64,000 nt of DNA from Neobacillus sp. FSL H8-0543 (GTDB lineage: Bacteria; Bacillota; Bacilli; Bacillales; Cytobacillaceae). Shown in pieces: positions 26,227-34,663 of the stretch. How positions within the stretch are numbered: the first letter of the stretch is position 1; each line of letters starts with the position of its first letter. A program made the position numbers and the translations under genes. The notes beneath the pieces are model-generated. The model ran no database searches. It saw nothing but the letters and a program-made list of their open reading frames with translations, and had not been told where the DNA came from. The stretch is taken from positions 4,786,501 to 4,850,500 of the forward strand of contig NZ_CP151943.1 of the NCBI RefSeq assembly GCF_038592905.1. The letters run 5' to 3'.

Positions 26227-28134
26227 ATGGCAATTACGATTCCCGAGACCATTCGATCATCTGCGACAACAGGGGAGAGGCTGTTTTTTCGAACGCTTAA
26301 GACCTATTTACCAGATGATTACATTGTTTATTTTGAACCTGATATTCAAGGAAGAAGACCTGATTTTGTGATTATTGGTCCAGACCTTGGCATTGTCGTA
26401 TTAGAGGTAAAGGACTATACGAAGAATACACTTTTTCAAATTAATCATGATGAATGGCATATTGTGGCTACTTCAGGAGATCAAGCGGTCATAAAAAGTC
26501 CGATGAAGCAGGCAAGAGATAACATGTTTCATGTGGTTGACACATTGAAAAAAGATAAAAGTCTGATTCAATTAGACGGGAAATATAAATTTCAATTAAA
26601 GTTCCCTTATGGCCATGGAGTTGTATTTACGAGAATGAATTCAAGGGATTTTATCAAAGATGGCTTATATTCAGTTATTGAACCTAATCTTAGTTTAACA
26701 AGGGATGAAATTGACCCAGAAAAAGAGGGATTTTCAGAAGAAGTATTAATGGAAAAGATCCTCAATATGTTTGTGGTTCCATTCCGTTTAAAGGAATCGT
26801 TATCGATAGAGGACATCAATGCTATCCGTTATCACTTATTTCCGGAGGTACGGATTAGTGCTGAATTCAAACCACCTGTACCTTATCAGGACCAGCTTCT
26901 GTTATCCTTGCATGATATTAAAACGATGGATCTACACCAGGAGAATTTAGCTAAACAGATAGGGGATAAAAACCGCTTAATACGTGGAGTTGCTGGTAGT
27001 GGCAAAACGATTATATTAGCAAGTCGAGCAAAGATGTTATCAAAACAAAATCCAGACTGGAAGATTCTCATTCTCTGTTACAATATTTCTCTTTCAAATG
27101 CGATCCATCAAATGATTCATCATATGCTCAATGAGCCAGAGGATTTATTTGATTTTGATCCAAATGCTATGACTGTGAAAAATGAGAATATCATTGTGAG
27201 GAATTTTCACTCCTGGTTAAAGAATGATTTAAGGATAAGGGAGCAGCAGCTTCCAGATATCATAGAAAAACTAGAAAGAAATGAAGCGATTCTACCTACA
27301 TATGACGCTGTTTTGATCGATGAAGGTCAAGATTTCGAAGCTGACTGGCTCCGTTTAGTTAGTTTACTGATTAATGCAGATACACAATCACTATTATTAG
27401 TAGAAGATCGTGCTCAGACGATTTATCAGCGGAAGCGTTCCTATTTGCAAGATACGGGCTTAAGTTTTCAAGGTAGATCAAAGGTTCTGTCCATCAACTA
27501 TCGGAACACCCAGCAAATTGTAAAGTTTGCATGGGAATTTTACCGCAAGCATTCCATGTTTAAAAATAAAGTGGTCAATCGTGAACTAGAAGGTGAGATT
27601 ATTGCACCACAGAGCACGAAACGGAGAGGTCCAGAGCCTGGCATTGTTAAGGCAGCTAATTTCTTTGAGGAAATGAGAATTGTTGCCCGCTCCATAAAGA
27701 ATTTACATACGGAGAAAAAAGTCCCGTTAGAGGACATCTTATTACTTTACCGTGTTAAACGTACTCATAGATATCCTATTATTGATATTATTCAGCGCTC
27801 ATTGAAGGATGAAGGATTACCTTATTTTTGGATCACGGAGAACGACGTTTCAAAACGCTCCTATGCAAAAGATGATGGTAAAGTTAAAATTAGTACCATT
27901 GATAGCAGTAAGGGATTGGATTTCCGTGCGGTATTTATCGTTAATGTGGACTCCATGCCATTTCCTCTCGAGGAGAATAAGGAAAGAGAAGTTTCATTGC
28001 TGTACATAGGGATGACTAGGGCAAAGGAATACCTATGCCTTTCATACTCAGGGGAATCTGAATTTACACACTATCTAGATTTGATTCTCCAAGAGAGAAA
28101 ACAAGCTAAACCTGGTATTGAGAAAATTAATTGA
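26227..28134 (+). CDS. NERD nuclease domain plus UvrD-like helicase
   Basis: About 635 residues. Residues 15-130 are a NERD domain (ATTGERLFFRTLKTYLPDDY, then RRPDFVIIGPDLGIVVLEVKD: the D...E-x-K of PD-(D/E)XK-type nucleases). A superfamily 1 helicase follows: Walker A GVAGSGKT (about 255), DEGQD (about 364), INYRNTQQI, TIDSSKGLDFRAVFI (about 557) and YIGMTRAKEYL. ATG 26,227 has TTGGAGC upstream. NERD-helicase proteins occur in phage-defence islands and in DNA repair. It is monocistronic with its own terminator. Confidence 0.85.
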   Translation: MAITIPETIRSSATTGERLFFRTLKTYLPDDYIVYFEPDIQGRRPDFVIIGPDLGIVVLEVKDYTKNTLFQINHDEWHIVATSGDQAVIKSPMKQARDNMFHVVDTLKKDKSLIQLDGKYKFQLKFPYGHGVVFTRMNSRDFIKDGLYSVIEPNLSLTRDEIDPEKEGFSEEVLMEKILNMFVVPFRLKESLSIEDINAIRYHLFPEVRISAEFKPPVPYQDQLLLSLHDIKTMDLHQENLAKQIGDKNRLIRGVAGSGKTIILASRAKMLSKQNPDWKILILCYNISLSNAIHQMIHHMLNEPEDLFDFDPNAMTVKNENIIVRNFHSWLKNDLRIREQQLPDIIEKLERNEAILPTYDAVLIDEGQDFEADWLRLVSLLINADTQSLLLVEDRAQTIYQRKRSYLQDTGLSFQGRSKVLSINYRNTQQIVKFAWEFYRKHSMFKNKVVNRELEGEIIAPQSTKRRGPEPGIVKAANFFEEMRIVARSIKNLHTEKKVPLEDILLLYRVKRTHRYPIIDIIQRSLKDEGLPYFWITENDVSKRSYAKDDGKVKISTIDSSKGLDFRAVFIVNVDSMPFPLEENKEREVSLLYIGMTRAKEYLCLSYSGESEFTHYLDLILQERKQAKPGIEKIN

Positions 28135-28149
28135 ATTATCATTTTAGAA

Positions 28150-28178
28150 GCCTATACTTTTTCGGTATAGGCATTTTC
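28150..28178 (+). terminator. terminator after NERD-helicase gene
   Basis: GCCTATAC/GTATAGGC perfect 8-bp stem with a T-containing loop and tail. Confidence 0.75.
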
Positions 28179-28249
28179 TCTACCTGCTTAGTGTGAAAAC
28201 TTCATCCCTGTAAACAGCATTAGTCAATTTTGATAAATTGATAAACCCT

Positions 28250-28385
28250 AATAAATTTACCACTTGCTAACTAGAGATAAAAATTACGTGATTAAAGCCA
28301 TTGAAATGTACCACTTCTTACAATGTATTTACCACTAAATGACATGATGTGTACCAAAGAATGACAAGACGTTTACCACCGCAAT
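28250..28385. repeat. tandem TTTACCAC/TGTACCAC iterons, IS21-like end
   Basis: TTTACCAC or TGTACCA occurs at 28,256, 28,307, 28,328, 28,350 and 28,371; the last four are spaced 21-22 bases apart. Multiple spaced transposase sites of this kind are typical of IS21-family ends (each about 20 bases). No IstA/IstB gene is nearby, so this would be a solo end. Confidence 0.45.
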
Positions 28386-28494
28386 CTTACTGGTAATAGG
28401 AGGAATAAATCTATAGTCTGGAGTATCAAGAATGGTAAAAAATTTGATTAAACAAGACCAGCCTTGCGACGGGACTGATTTTAGGGTAACTCTT

Positions 28495-28528
28495 GTATTA
28501 CGTAGTAGACTAAATACTGCGCAATAAA
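28495..28528. repeat. cassette site S1 (right arm only conserved)
   Basis: TACTGCGCAATAAA at 28,515-28,528 matches the right arm of the recombination-like sites near the recombinase at 36,132. The left arm is not recognisable. It marks the start of a block duplicated at 37,146. Confidence 0.4.
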
Positions 28529-28885
28529 CATCCTCTAGTTTAGAGGACTATGTAAAGTATTTCACTTAAATTAATGAACAGTTTAACGCAGCCTCAGGAT
28601 TATTGTGGAGTGAGAGTGTAAAGGAATACACCTAAACAAATGGGTAGCGAATGATTAACAAGGGTATTCGCCTTTCCTTATTTTTTGAAATTACACCTTT
28701 AAACACACCACATAGTCACACCACTCCATTACTTACATAAATTTTACATCTCCATTATAATAGGCTAAAAAGTAAAGGGAGTTGTAATAGTGAGGGCATC
28801 ACAGGAATTTATTAAGCAATTAGAAGAACTGTATCAAACTTATGAACAAGAAGTAAATCGTAAAATGAAAGAAGGTATACTACCA
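28515..28885 (+). repeat. 370-bp duplicated block, copy 1
   Basis: Nearly identical to 37,146-37,520. It comprises about 270 non-coding bases with hairpins (GTGTAAAGGAATACAC; GCGAAT/ATTCGC) and the first 27 codons of a small gene. The homology ends inside that gene. Confidence 0.75.
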
Positions 28886-28929
28886 TTTCTACACCAGACG
28901 ATCCTTATGTATATCGTCAGTATTAATAG
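28790..28929 (+). pseudogene. truncated copy of the 63-residue cassette gene
   Basis: Begins RASQEFIKQLEELYQTYEQE with a GTG start, like the intact gene at 37,433, but after KMKEG the frame reads unrelated sequence and stops. A terminator follows. Confidence 0.65.
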
Positions 28930-28961
28930 CCTTAGTTCAATAAGAACTAAGGCTATTTTTT
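28925..28961 (+). terminator. terminator
   Basis: 14-bp stem AATAGCCTTAGTTC/GAACTAAGGCTATT with T-run, between converging genes. Confidence 0.8.
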
Positions 28962-29891
28962 CTACAGGACTTTCACGCTGATTGGATAGAGATATGGTTC
29001 TTTAGGTTCATCAATTACTTTCCAGTTGGTAATTTTTATGATCGGAAATTTGGTACCATTATAATTCGTGGTATCCAAAACGCCTTTCGCTTCAATCCAG
29101 GTATTTACTTCTATTGACGATGCTTCTGGTAACTCTGATATAAATCCAACAATGCCAGCATCTGCTACACAATGTGTTATCAAAAATCTTGCTAGTACAA
29201 GCTGGTTTTTTTCAAGCCCATCTTCTTTATAAACAAATCCTTTTAAATTGATTTCTCTACCTTTAAATTTATCGAGGTCCATATGCATTTCTTCATAATA
29301 GGTAGAAAAAACATGATCTTTCATCTCAATAGTTGAACTTTGTTCTAATTGCTGTATTAATTGTTCGTATTGTTCGTTTGTATAAACGTTGTCTTCTATA
29401 CGCGAAAGGTCTACAAGATCCTCATTAATAACAGGATCTTCCTGTTGATTATTGTTAGGTACAGCCTCCTCCTCTTGTTTCTTCTCTGCCCTCTGATTTG
29501 ATAGTACGGCCAGCCCACCTTTTTTATCAGCAATAGATGCGTCGAGAACCTTTGATGGGAGCAGGAACCCCGTGATCAAAGGAAAAACAATAACAAGATA
29601 AGCGATTAATTTTTTTGTACTAAAAGGGGAATCTCCATGGTCGTGATTACAGTTATGGTCGTGTGCACCGTGATGACAATGGTGATGCTGGCTGTTTTCC
29701 TTAACGGTCCATACTCTTGTCGTTTGGATAATAAACAAAATTAGAAATAATACAGAAGCAGACTGACTTAAACCCTCATATTTTGGATTAATAAACTTCG
29801 TCATTTCGCCAGTAAAATGAAGCTTAAAAAGCATGACTGAAAAAGCTAGTAAAATAAACGCTCTGACAGCCTGCTGAAAATGGAATCTCAC
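28962..29891 (-). CDS. ycgQ: TIGR03943/DUF1980-family membrane protein (YcgQ-like)
   Basis: 309 residues: three hydrophobic segments (about 10-25, 42-60, 95-112), a cytoplasmic His-rich loop (HHHCHHGAHDHNCNHDH, about 70-86) able to bind metal, and a C-terminal extracytoplasmic domain with MHMDLDKFKGREINLKGFVYKE...FLITHCVADAGIVGFI, the family signature. It is 12 bases downstream of the DUF318 permease gene, and the pair is widespread as YcgQ-YcgR. The His-rich loop and the adjacent Zur-type genes suggest a role in zinc handling. Start ATG at 29,891 lies behind AAGGGGGAAA. Confidence 0.8.
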   Translation of the reverse strand: MRFHFQQAVRAFILLAFSVMLFKLHFTGEMTKFINPKYEGLSQSASVLFLILFIIQTTRVWTVKENSQHHHCHHGAHDHNCNHDHGDSPFSTKKLIAYLVIVFPLITGFLLPSKVLDASIADKKGGLAVLSNQRAEKKQEEEAVPNNNQQEDPVINEDLVDLSRIEDNVYTNEQYEQLIQQLEQSSTIEMKDHVFSTYYEEMHMDLDKFKGREINLKGFVYKEDGLEKNQLVLARFLITHCVADAGIVGFISELPEASSIEVNTWIEAKGVLDTTNYNGTKFPIIKITNWKVIDEPKEPYLYPISVKVL

Positions 29892-29903
29892 GACTTTTCC
29901 CCC

Positions 29904-30902
29904 TTAAATAAAGCTTTGCGCAAGCATGATCGTCATAAAGATAATCGAAATGATTAAAGCGAGCACACCGAAAACAAACTTCACTCGAAATACGCTCAAC
30001 ATCATAAGGGTATTTTTTAAATCCATCATTGGACCAAAGATTAAGAATCCTAGTATGGCTGAAGTTGGAAAAATATTGCTGAAGGAAGCACCAATAAACG
30101 CATCTGCTTCAGAACAAAGTGATAAAACGTAAGCTAATCCCATCATGAGCGATAGTGACGATATCGGTCCGCTGCCAGCTTCCAAGAGAGTTTTTGCCGG
30201 TAGATAGGTTTGTACAAATGCAGCTAAAAAAGCTCCCATAACGAGGTACTTACCCATATCAAAAAACTCATCAATGGAATGGGTTAACATGGACCAAAAT
30301 CTTGTTGAAAGAGATTCTTTTTTAGAGAGAGTGTGTGAAGATCTTGTATGGATAGGAGTTTTTAATTGATTTCCTCTAAAAATAATGCTAACAACCAATG
30401 CAACCATTAAAGCGACAAAAAAACCTAACCCCATTCTTAATCCCGCAATCTTAAAATCGTTCCCAAATGCCATATAAGTAGAGGCAATCACAATGGGATT
30501 AATGAGCGGACCTGTCAGCATAAAACCGATGGCAGCGTGGATGGGTACTCCTTTCCCAACAAGACGACGGACGATAGGAACTATACCACATTCACATGCA
30601 GGAAAGAGGGCACCAATTATACAACTCATGATTATAGCTAACACCTTATTTTTGGGAATCCAGCGTTGAATATGTTCTTCGGTGACAAATATTTGAATCA
30701 CACCCGCGATGAGGACTCCTATTAGAACAAATGGCAGTGCCTCTATTAAAATACTTAGAAATATCGTGTTTAGATTTAATAGAGACGGAGGTAAATCGAA
30801 TGAAAGTTTAAAGCTAGTACTAAATGAAAGCAGTAAAAGTGCTAAAACAATGATCATAATACCCGTAAGTTCTATGATATTATTACGAACAATGCGATAC
30901 AT
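29904..30902 (-). CDS. ycgR: permease of the DUF318/COG0701 family (YcgR-like)
   Basis: 332 residues, eight or so membrane segments. Hallmarks: SILIEALPFVLIGVLIAGVI, CIIGALFPACECGIVPIVRR (the conserved CECG), GFMLTGPLINPIVIAST, and LCSEADAFIGASFSNIFP. Upstream of ycgQ with 12 bases between, so one operon. The family is annotated as a predicted permease; substrate unknown, metal likely from context. ATG preceded by GGAGGTATTT. Confidence 0.82.
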   Translation of the reverse strand: MYRIVRNNIIELTGIMIIVLALLLLSFSTSFKLSFDLPPSLLNLNTIFLSILIEALPFVLIGVLIAGVIQIFVTEEHIQRWIPKNKVLAIIMSCIIGALFPACECGIVPIVRRLVGKGVPIHAAIGFMLTGPLINPIVIASTYMAFGNDFKIAGLRMGLGFFVALMVALVVSIIFRGNQLKTPIHTRSSHTLSKKESLSTRFWSMLTHSIDEFFDMGKYLVMGAFLAAFVQTYLPAKTLLEAGSGPISSLSLMMGLAYVLSLCSEADAFIGASFSNIFPTSAILGFLIFGPMMDLKNTLMMLSVFRVKFVFGVLALIISIIFMTIMLAQSFI

Positions 30903-30995
30903 AAATACCTCCAGTTTCTATTAAATAGTTTGTACATTTAATAGAGTATGAAAAAATTTTTAAAAATATACCTTTTGATAGATCTATTTAAAGGG

Positions 30996-31023
30996 AATCC
31001 CAGCCGCAAAAATGGCCGGGATT
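30996..31023 (-). terminator. hairpin at the end of znuA
   Basis: AATCCCAGCC/GGCCGGGATT stem just beyond the znuA stop (31,041). No clear T-run on the minus strand, so only a moderate call. Confidence 0.45.
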
Positions 31024-31040
31024 GGTTAGTCAGTATGTTG

Positions 31041-32048
31041 TTAGTCATTTAAAACTTTCTTTATCGTTTCTAAATTCTTTCGCATGATGCTGAAGTAATC
31101 ATCTTTTTGTTTAATGTTTTCTTCTGTTATTGCCTCTAGATTATGGAGACTAAGAGACTTTGCTCCTAATTCTTCTTGGATGATTTTTGCTACCTTTGGT
31201 GAAACATTCTGCTCGAAAATCACATAATGAATGTTATGTTCTGTAGACTCTTCAATGATTGCTTGCAGTTCTTTCTGAGTTGGTTCTTGTGTGGGTGATA
31301 AACCTGATATGGCAATCGTTTCAATGCCATATCGCTTTTCCCAATATCCATAAGCATCATGAGAAACTAATAAATTCTTCGTTTTTGAACTCTCGATGGT
31401 TGTTTTAAATTCCTGATCCAGTTTTTCGAGCTCGCTTTTTAGCTGTTTAAAATTGGTTTCAAACTCTGCTGCGTGTTCTGGTATTAATTTACTCAAAGAG
31501 TTTTTAATGTTATTTGCTAGAGCGATAGAGAGGACAGGATCTAACCATACGTGGGGATCTACGTCACCATGGTTATGTTCTTCGCCTTCATGGTTTTCCG
31601 ATTCTGTGTGTTCACCTTCATTTTCATCAGAATGTCCTTCTTCATCATCATGATGATTATCATCAGTGGATTCAATGAGATTGATTCCATCTGCGGCTTT
31701 TAAAACTTGTACATCCTCTTTTTCCAAAGCTTCTGTTGCTTTTTCAGCAAACCCTTCAATTCCAACTCCTGTATAGATAAATAAATCTGAATTGGCAAGT
31801 GTAATCATGTCTTTAGTAGAAGGCTCAAAGGAATGGGCATCTACATTTGGAGGATAAATACTTTTTACTTCGACGTAACTTCCGCCAATTTTTTTAGTGA
31901 AATCTTCAAGCGGATAAATGGTGGTATAGACTGTTAGAGAGTTTTTTTCTTTATTTTCTCCGGTTTTTACAACCTCTTTGGATCCACAACCTGTTAACAA
32001 AAGGCTTAAAGTTAGAACAGAGGTAGACATAAGTGTAGAAATTTTCAT
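31041..32048 (-). CDS. znuA: zinc ABC transporter substrate-binding lipoprotein
   Basis: 335 residues. Lipobox LLTGC (Cys21). Cluster A-I metal-binding fold: VYTTIYPLEDFTKKIGG, NVDAHSFEPSTKDM (His ligand), a long His/Glu/Asp-rich loop (about 134-165), DVDPHVWLDP (second His), LLVSHDAYGYW (third His) and the later Glu/Asp region. Captures zinc outside the membrane and passes it to a ZnuBC permease, whose genes are not in the window. A Zur-box-like site lies at 32,091-32,111, just upstream of the start. Divergent from rpmG. Confidence 0.9.
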   Translation of the reverse strand: MKISTLMSTSVLTLSLLLTGCGSKEVVKTGENKEKNSLTVYTTIYPLEDFTKKIGGSYVEVKSIYPPNVDAHSFEPSTKDMITLANSDLFIYTGVGIEGFAEKATEALEKEDVQVLKAADGINLIESTDDNHHDDEEGHSDENEGEHTESENHEGEEHNHGDVDPHVWLDPVLSIALANNIKNSLSKLIPEHAAEFETNFKQLKSELEKLDQEFKTTIESSKTKNLLVSHDAYGYWEKRYGIETIAISGLSPTQEPTQKELQAIIEESTEHNIHYVIFEQNVSPKVAKIIQEELGAKSLSLHNLEAITEENIKQKDDYFSIMRKNLETIKKVLND

Positions 32049-32090
32049 AGAATTACTCCTTTTATATATAAAAATTTTATAGAATGCGAT

Positions 32091-32111
32091 AAAACGAAAT
32101 CGTTACGTTTT
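32091..32111 (-). promoter_or_regulatory. Zur-box-like operator for znuA
   Basis: On the minus strand AAAACGTAACG-ATTTCGTTTT resembles the Zur/Fur-type inverted repeat. It lies 43 bases before the znuA start. Confidence 0.6.
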
Positions 32112-32230
32112 ACATTCTAAAATAAATCTATGCGTTTGTAAATGAATTTAGGAATCATTTCGATTTATTTTTTTAATCAAGAAGTTACAGTTCTACCGCT
32201 TGACATTAAAATAAAATTAGGATAAAGTGC

Positions 32231-32251
32231 AAATCGTAATCATTTTGATTT
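32231..32251 (+). promoter_or_regulatory. Zur-box-like operator for rpmG
   Basis: AAATCGTAAT-C-ATTTTGATTT, a near-symmetric 9-1-9-like box close to the Bacillus Zur consensus. It lies 30 bases before the rpmG start. Confidence 0.7.
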
Positions 32252-32280
32252 GAAAAAGAAAATTTAAGGAGGAAAGAAAT

Positions 32281-32430
32281 ATGCGTGTAAAAATTACTTT
32301 GCAATGTACAGAAACTGGCGACAGAAATTATATTACAACAAAGAACAAGCGGAATGATCCGGAAAGACTCGAACTAAAGAAGTATTCTCCTCGGTTGAAA
32401 CGCTATACGATACACCGAGAAACAAAGTAA
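32281..32430 (+). CDS. rpmG: ribosomal protein L33, zinc-free paralogue
   Basis: 49 residues: [20 protein letters not shown] then [20 protein letters not shown]. The two CxxC pairs of the zinc form are missing (a single Cys remains), so this is the C-minus version that replaces zinc L33 in starvation, freeing metal. Ribosome site AAGGAGG, start ATG. It is behind a Zur-box-like site and between znuA and the COG0523 GTPase, a typical zinc-stress arrangement. Confidence 0.9.
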   Translation: MRVKITLQCTETGDRNYITTKNKRNDPERLELKKYSPRLKRYTIHRETK

Positions 32431-32502
32431 GAAAATAGCATAGTTATAAATGTCTTTTAATACCTGAGTAATTTCAAGCTAATTAAAATATGTATAAAGT
32501 AT

Positions 32503-32523
32503 AAATCGTAATGGTTATTATTT
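32503..32523 (+). promoter_or_regulatory. Zur-box-like operator for zagA
   Basis: AAATCGTAAT-G-GTTATTATTT, 26 bases before the start of the COG0523 GTPase gene. Left half matches the rpmG box exactly. Confidence 0.65.
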
Positions 32524-32548
32524 GTAAATAAGGGAAGGGAGAATTATC

Positions 32549-33751
32549 ATGAAAGACACAAGAATTCCGGTAACTGTTATAAGCGGCTATTTAGGAGCAG
32601 GGAAGACCACTTTACTAAACCATATTCTTCAAAACCGAGATGGATTAAGAGTTGCAGTTATTGTCAATGACATGAGTGAAATTAATGTGGATGCAGAATT
32701 GGTAAAACAGGGAGGAGGGTTAAATAGAACGGAAGAAAAGCTTGTGGAACTATCAAATGGGTGTATTTGCTGTACATTAAGAGAAGACCTTTTAAAAGAA
32801 GTGGAACGACTTGTCGAGATTGGAAATATAGATTATATTGTGATTGAATCAACAGGTATAAGTGAACCAGTACCCGTTGCACAAACTTTTTCTTACATAG
32901 ATGAAGAGTTGGGGATTGATCTTACAGAACATTGTAAACTCGATACAATGGTTACAGTTGTTGATGCAAACAGATTTTGGCATGACTTTGCCTCAGGAGA
33001 TTTCCTTCTGGAAAGAAACCAGGCAGTAGGTGAAGAGGATGAAAGAACGGTTGCGGACTTATTAATAGACCAAATTGAGTTTTGTGATGTCTTGATCCTT
33101 AATAAATGCGATTTGCTTGAAGAGGAACAATTAATTCAGCTGGAGGTTTTTTTAAGAAAGTTACAGCCTACAGCGAAATTTCATCGTTCAATTAAGGGGA
33201 AGGTTCGCCCGCCAGAGATTTTAAATACAGGTTTGTTTAATTTTGAAGCCGCAAGCGAATCTGCTGGTTGGGTTAAAGAATTGGAAGCGCCTGAGCATAC
33301 TCCTGAAACTGAAGAGTATGGTATCAGCTCTTTCGTTTATAGAAGTTCGGTCCCATTTCATTCTGAAAGATTCAATCGCTGGGTGGAAGAAATGCCAGAA
33401 GAAATTGTGAGGGCAAAAGGAATCGTATGGTGCGCAACCAGGAATGACTTAGCTTTATTATTTTCGCAAGCAGGTCCATCGGTGCAATTAGACCCGGTAT
33501 CTTATTGGGTCGCATCCTTGTCCCCAGAGCAACAAGGCCAATATTTTGATGAAGACCCGACATTAAAAGAAGATTGGGATGAAAAGTTTGGAGATCGGAA
33601 AAATGAAATCGTTGTGATCGGAATTCACATGGATAAAGAAGTTGTGAAAAATTCTTTAGATCGCTGTTTATTGACAGAAGAAGAGATGATGCAAAATTGG
33701 AATGAAATGGTTGATCCCTTCGTATGGAATATTACTACAGCTGCTAAATAA
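32549..33751 (+). CDS. zagA: COG0523 GTPase, zinc metallochaperone (YciC/ZagA-like)
   Basis: 400 residues. Walker [16 protein letters not shown] (13-27), metal site CICC (72-75), ESTGISEP, and NKCDLL as the guanine-specificity motif. The CobW C-terminal domain follows from about 255. Members of this group deliver zinc to essential enzymes under shortage. The gene follows rpmG by 118 bases with its own Zur-like box, so it is separately inducible. AAGGGAGAATTATC ATG start. Confidence 0.88.
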   Translation: MKDTRIPVTVISGYLGAGKTTLLNHILQNRDGLRVAVIVNDMSEINVDAELVKQGGGLNRTEEKLVELSNGCICCTLREDLLKEVERLVEIGNIDYIVIESTGISEPVPVAQTFSYIDEELGIDLTEHCKLDTMVTVVDANRFWHDFASGDFLLERNQAVGEEDERTVADLLIDQIEFCDVLILNKCDLLEEEQLIQLEVFLRKLQPTAKFHRSIKGKVRPPEILNTGLFNFEAASESAGWVKELEAPEHTPETEEYGISSFVYRSSVPFHSERFNRWVEEMPEEIVRAKGIVWCATRNDLALLFSQAGPSVQLDPVSYWVASLSPEQQGQYFDEDPTLKEDWDEKFGDRKNEIVVIGIHMDKEVVKNSLDRCLLTEEEMMQNWNEMVDPFVWNITTAAK

Positions 33752-33800
33752 AATGAACGAGCCGACAATATATTAATGTAGACTCATTCATTTTATTTTG
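33750..33800 (+). terminator. terminator after zagA
   Basis: AAAATGAACGAG/CTCATTCATTTT stem with one mismatch, T-rich tail, overlapping the zagA stop. Confidence 0.65.
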
Positions 33801-33890
33801 GAGACCCCCCTTTCAATTTTATTAAGGATAAATAAATGCCTACATCTAGCTTTTGTATTATAATCCAAACATTTTTAGGTAGGGATTGAA

Positions 33891-34187
33891 TTGAATAAAG
33901 TAAAATTAAGAAAAACTGGACAATTGTACATTCCTAAAACTCTTACTAAAATACTTGATATTGAAGTAGGAGATATTATCAATGTATTTATAGATGGTAA
34001 TAAAATAGTATTAACAACTAAAGCAGGATTTGAAAAAGAAAATAAGTGTACTTATAATCAAAAAGGAACAATCCATATACCGGCAGAAATTAGAAGATTA
34101 AGTAATATCGACACGGATTCAGTTTTTACTATTACTATCGATGAAAAGGAAAAACGGCTATGTCTTATCCCTAATTTAACAGGTTGA
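33891..34187 (+). CDS. AbrB/SpoVT-type tandem-domain protein
   Basis: 98 residues from a TTG with TAGGGA upstream. Two swapped-hairpin-like units: KLRKTGQLYIPKTLTKILDI (residues 4-45) and KCTYNQKGTIHIPAEIRRLS (about 52-95). Tandem units of this kind occur in transcription regulators and antitoxins. No toxin gene follows directly; the next 470 bases hold repeats. Probably a DNA-binding regulator. Confidence 0.65.
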   Translation: MNKVKLRKTGQLYIPKTLTKILDIEVGDIINVFIDGNKIVLTTKAGFEKENKCTYNQKGTIHIPAEIRRLSNIDTDSVFTITIDEKEKRLCLIPNLTG

Positions 34188-34195
34188 ATGAGCTT

Positions 34196-34295
34196 GTGAA
34201 GAATTGTACTTAAACTAACTGGGTGCTTATGTTCAAAAAGAGAACTAACAAATAAAAGTTTGCTGCGCAGTACAACGATACTGTTAATAAATTAA
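34196..34295. repeat. family-type repeat and cassette site S2
   Basis: TGTGAAGAATTGTACTTAAA (34,196) is a dispersed repeat seen near 16,270 and 56,390. Site S2: left arm TTTGCTGCGCAGTA (34,259-34,272), spacer CAACGA, right-arm-like TACTGTTAATAAAT. The left arm recurs at 35,936 and 38,775. A TTTACTGCGCATTAAA half site lies at 34,345-34,360, beyond a hairpin (GACGATCAC/GTGGTCGTC). Confidence 0.6.
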
Positions 34296-34663
34296 ATATC
34301 TAGAGACGATCACTTTTAGAGTGGTCGTCTTTCAGATTTGATTTTTTACTGCGCATTAAATTCTTCATTAATGATTTTTCTGCTCCCTTTGAAAAGGAAA
34401 AGAAGATGATGATAGGGAATAGATATATTAGAAAATAATAGTGAGGGAGGGATATGGTAGGGAATTTGGGGATTTTCTAAGAATGAATTATCCCATTTGA
34501 GAGAGAAATCTGTAAAAGATTATATTAATCGGTGGAATGGGATTCTTAACAAAGGTTTATATAATGGAGAAACAGAGCTTACTCCTTGTGATGGAGCGAG
34601 TTTAATAATCATAAGGTATAGAATAAATTGCGGAACATTAAGAAATAGGAATGAGAGTATGAT

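Noticed and set aside
28515..28790. Non-coding half of the duplicated block considered as a known riboswitch
   Set aside because: The hairpins do not match any riboswitch consensus I can recognise; kept only as a repeat.
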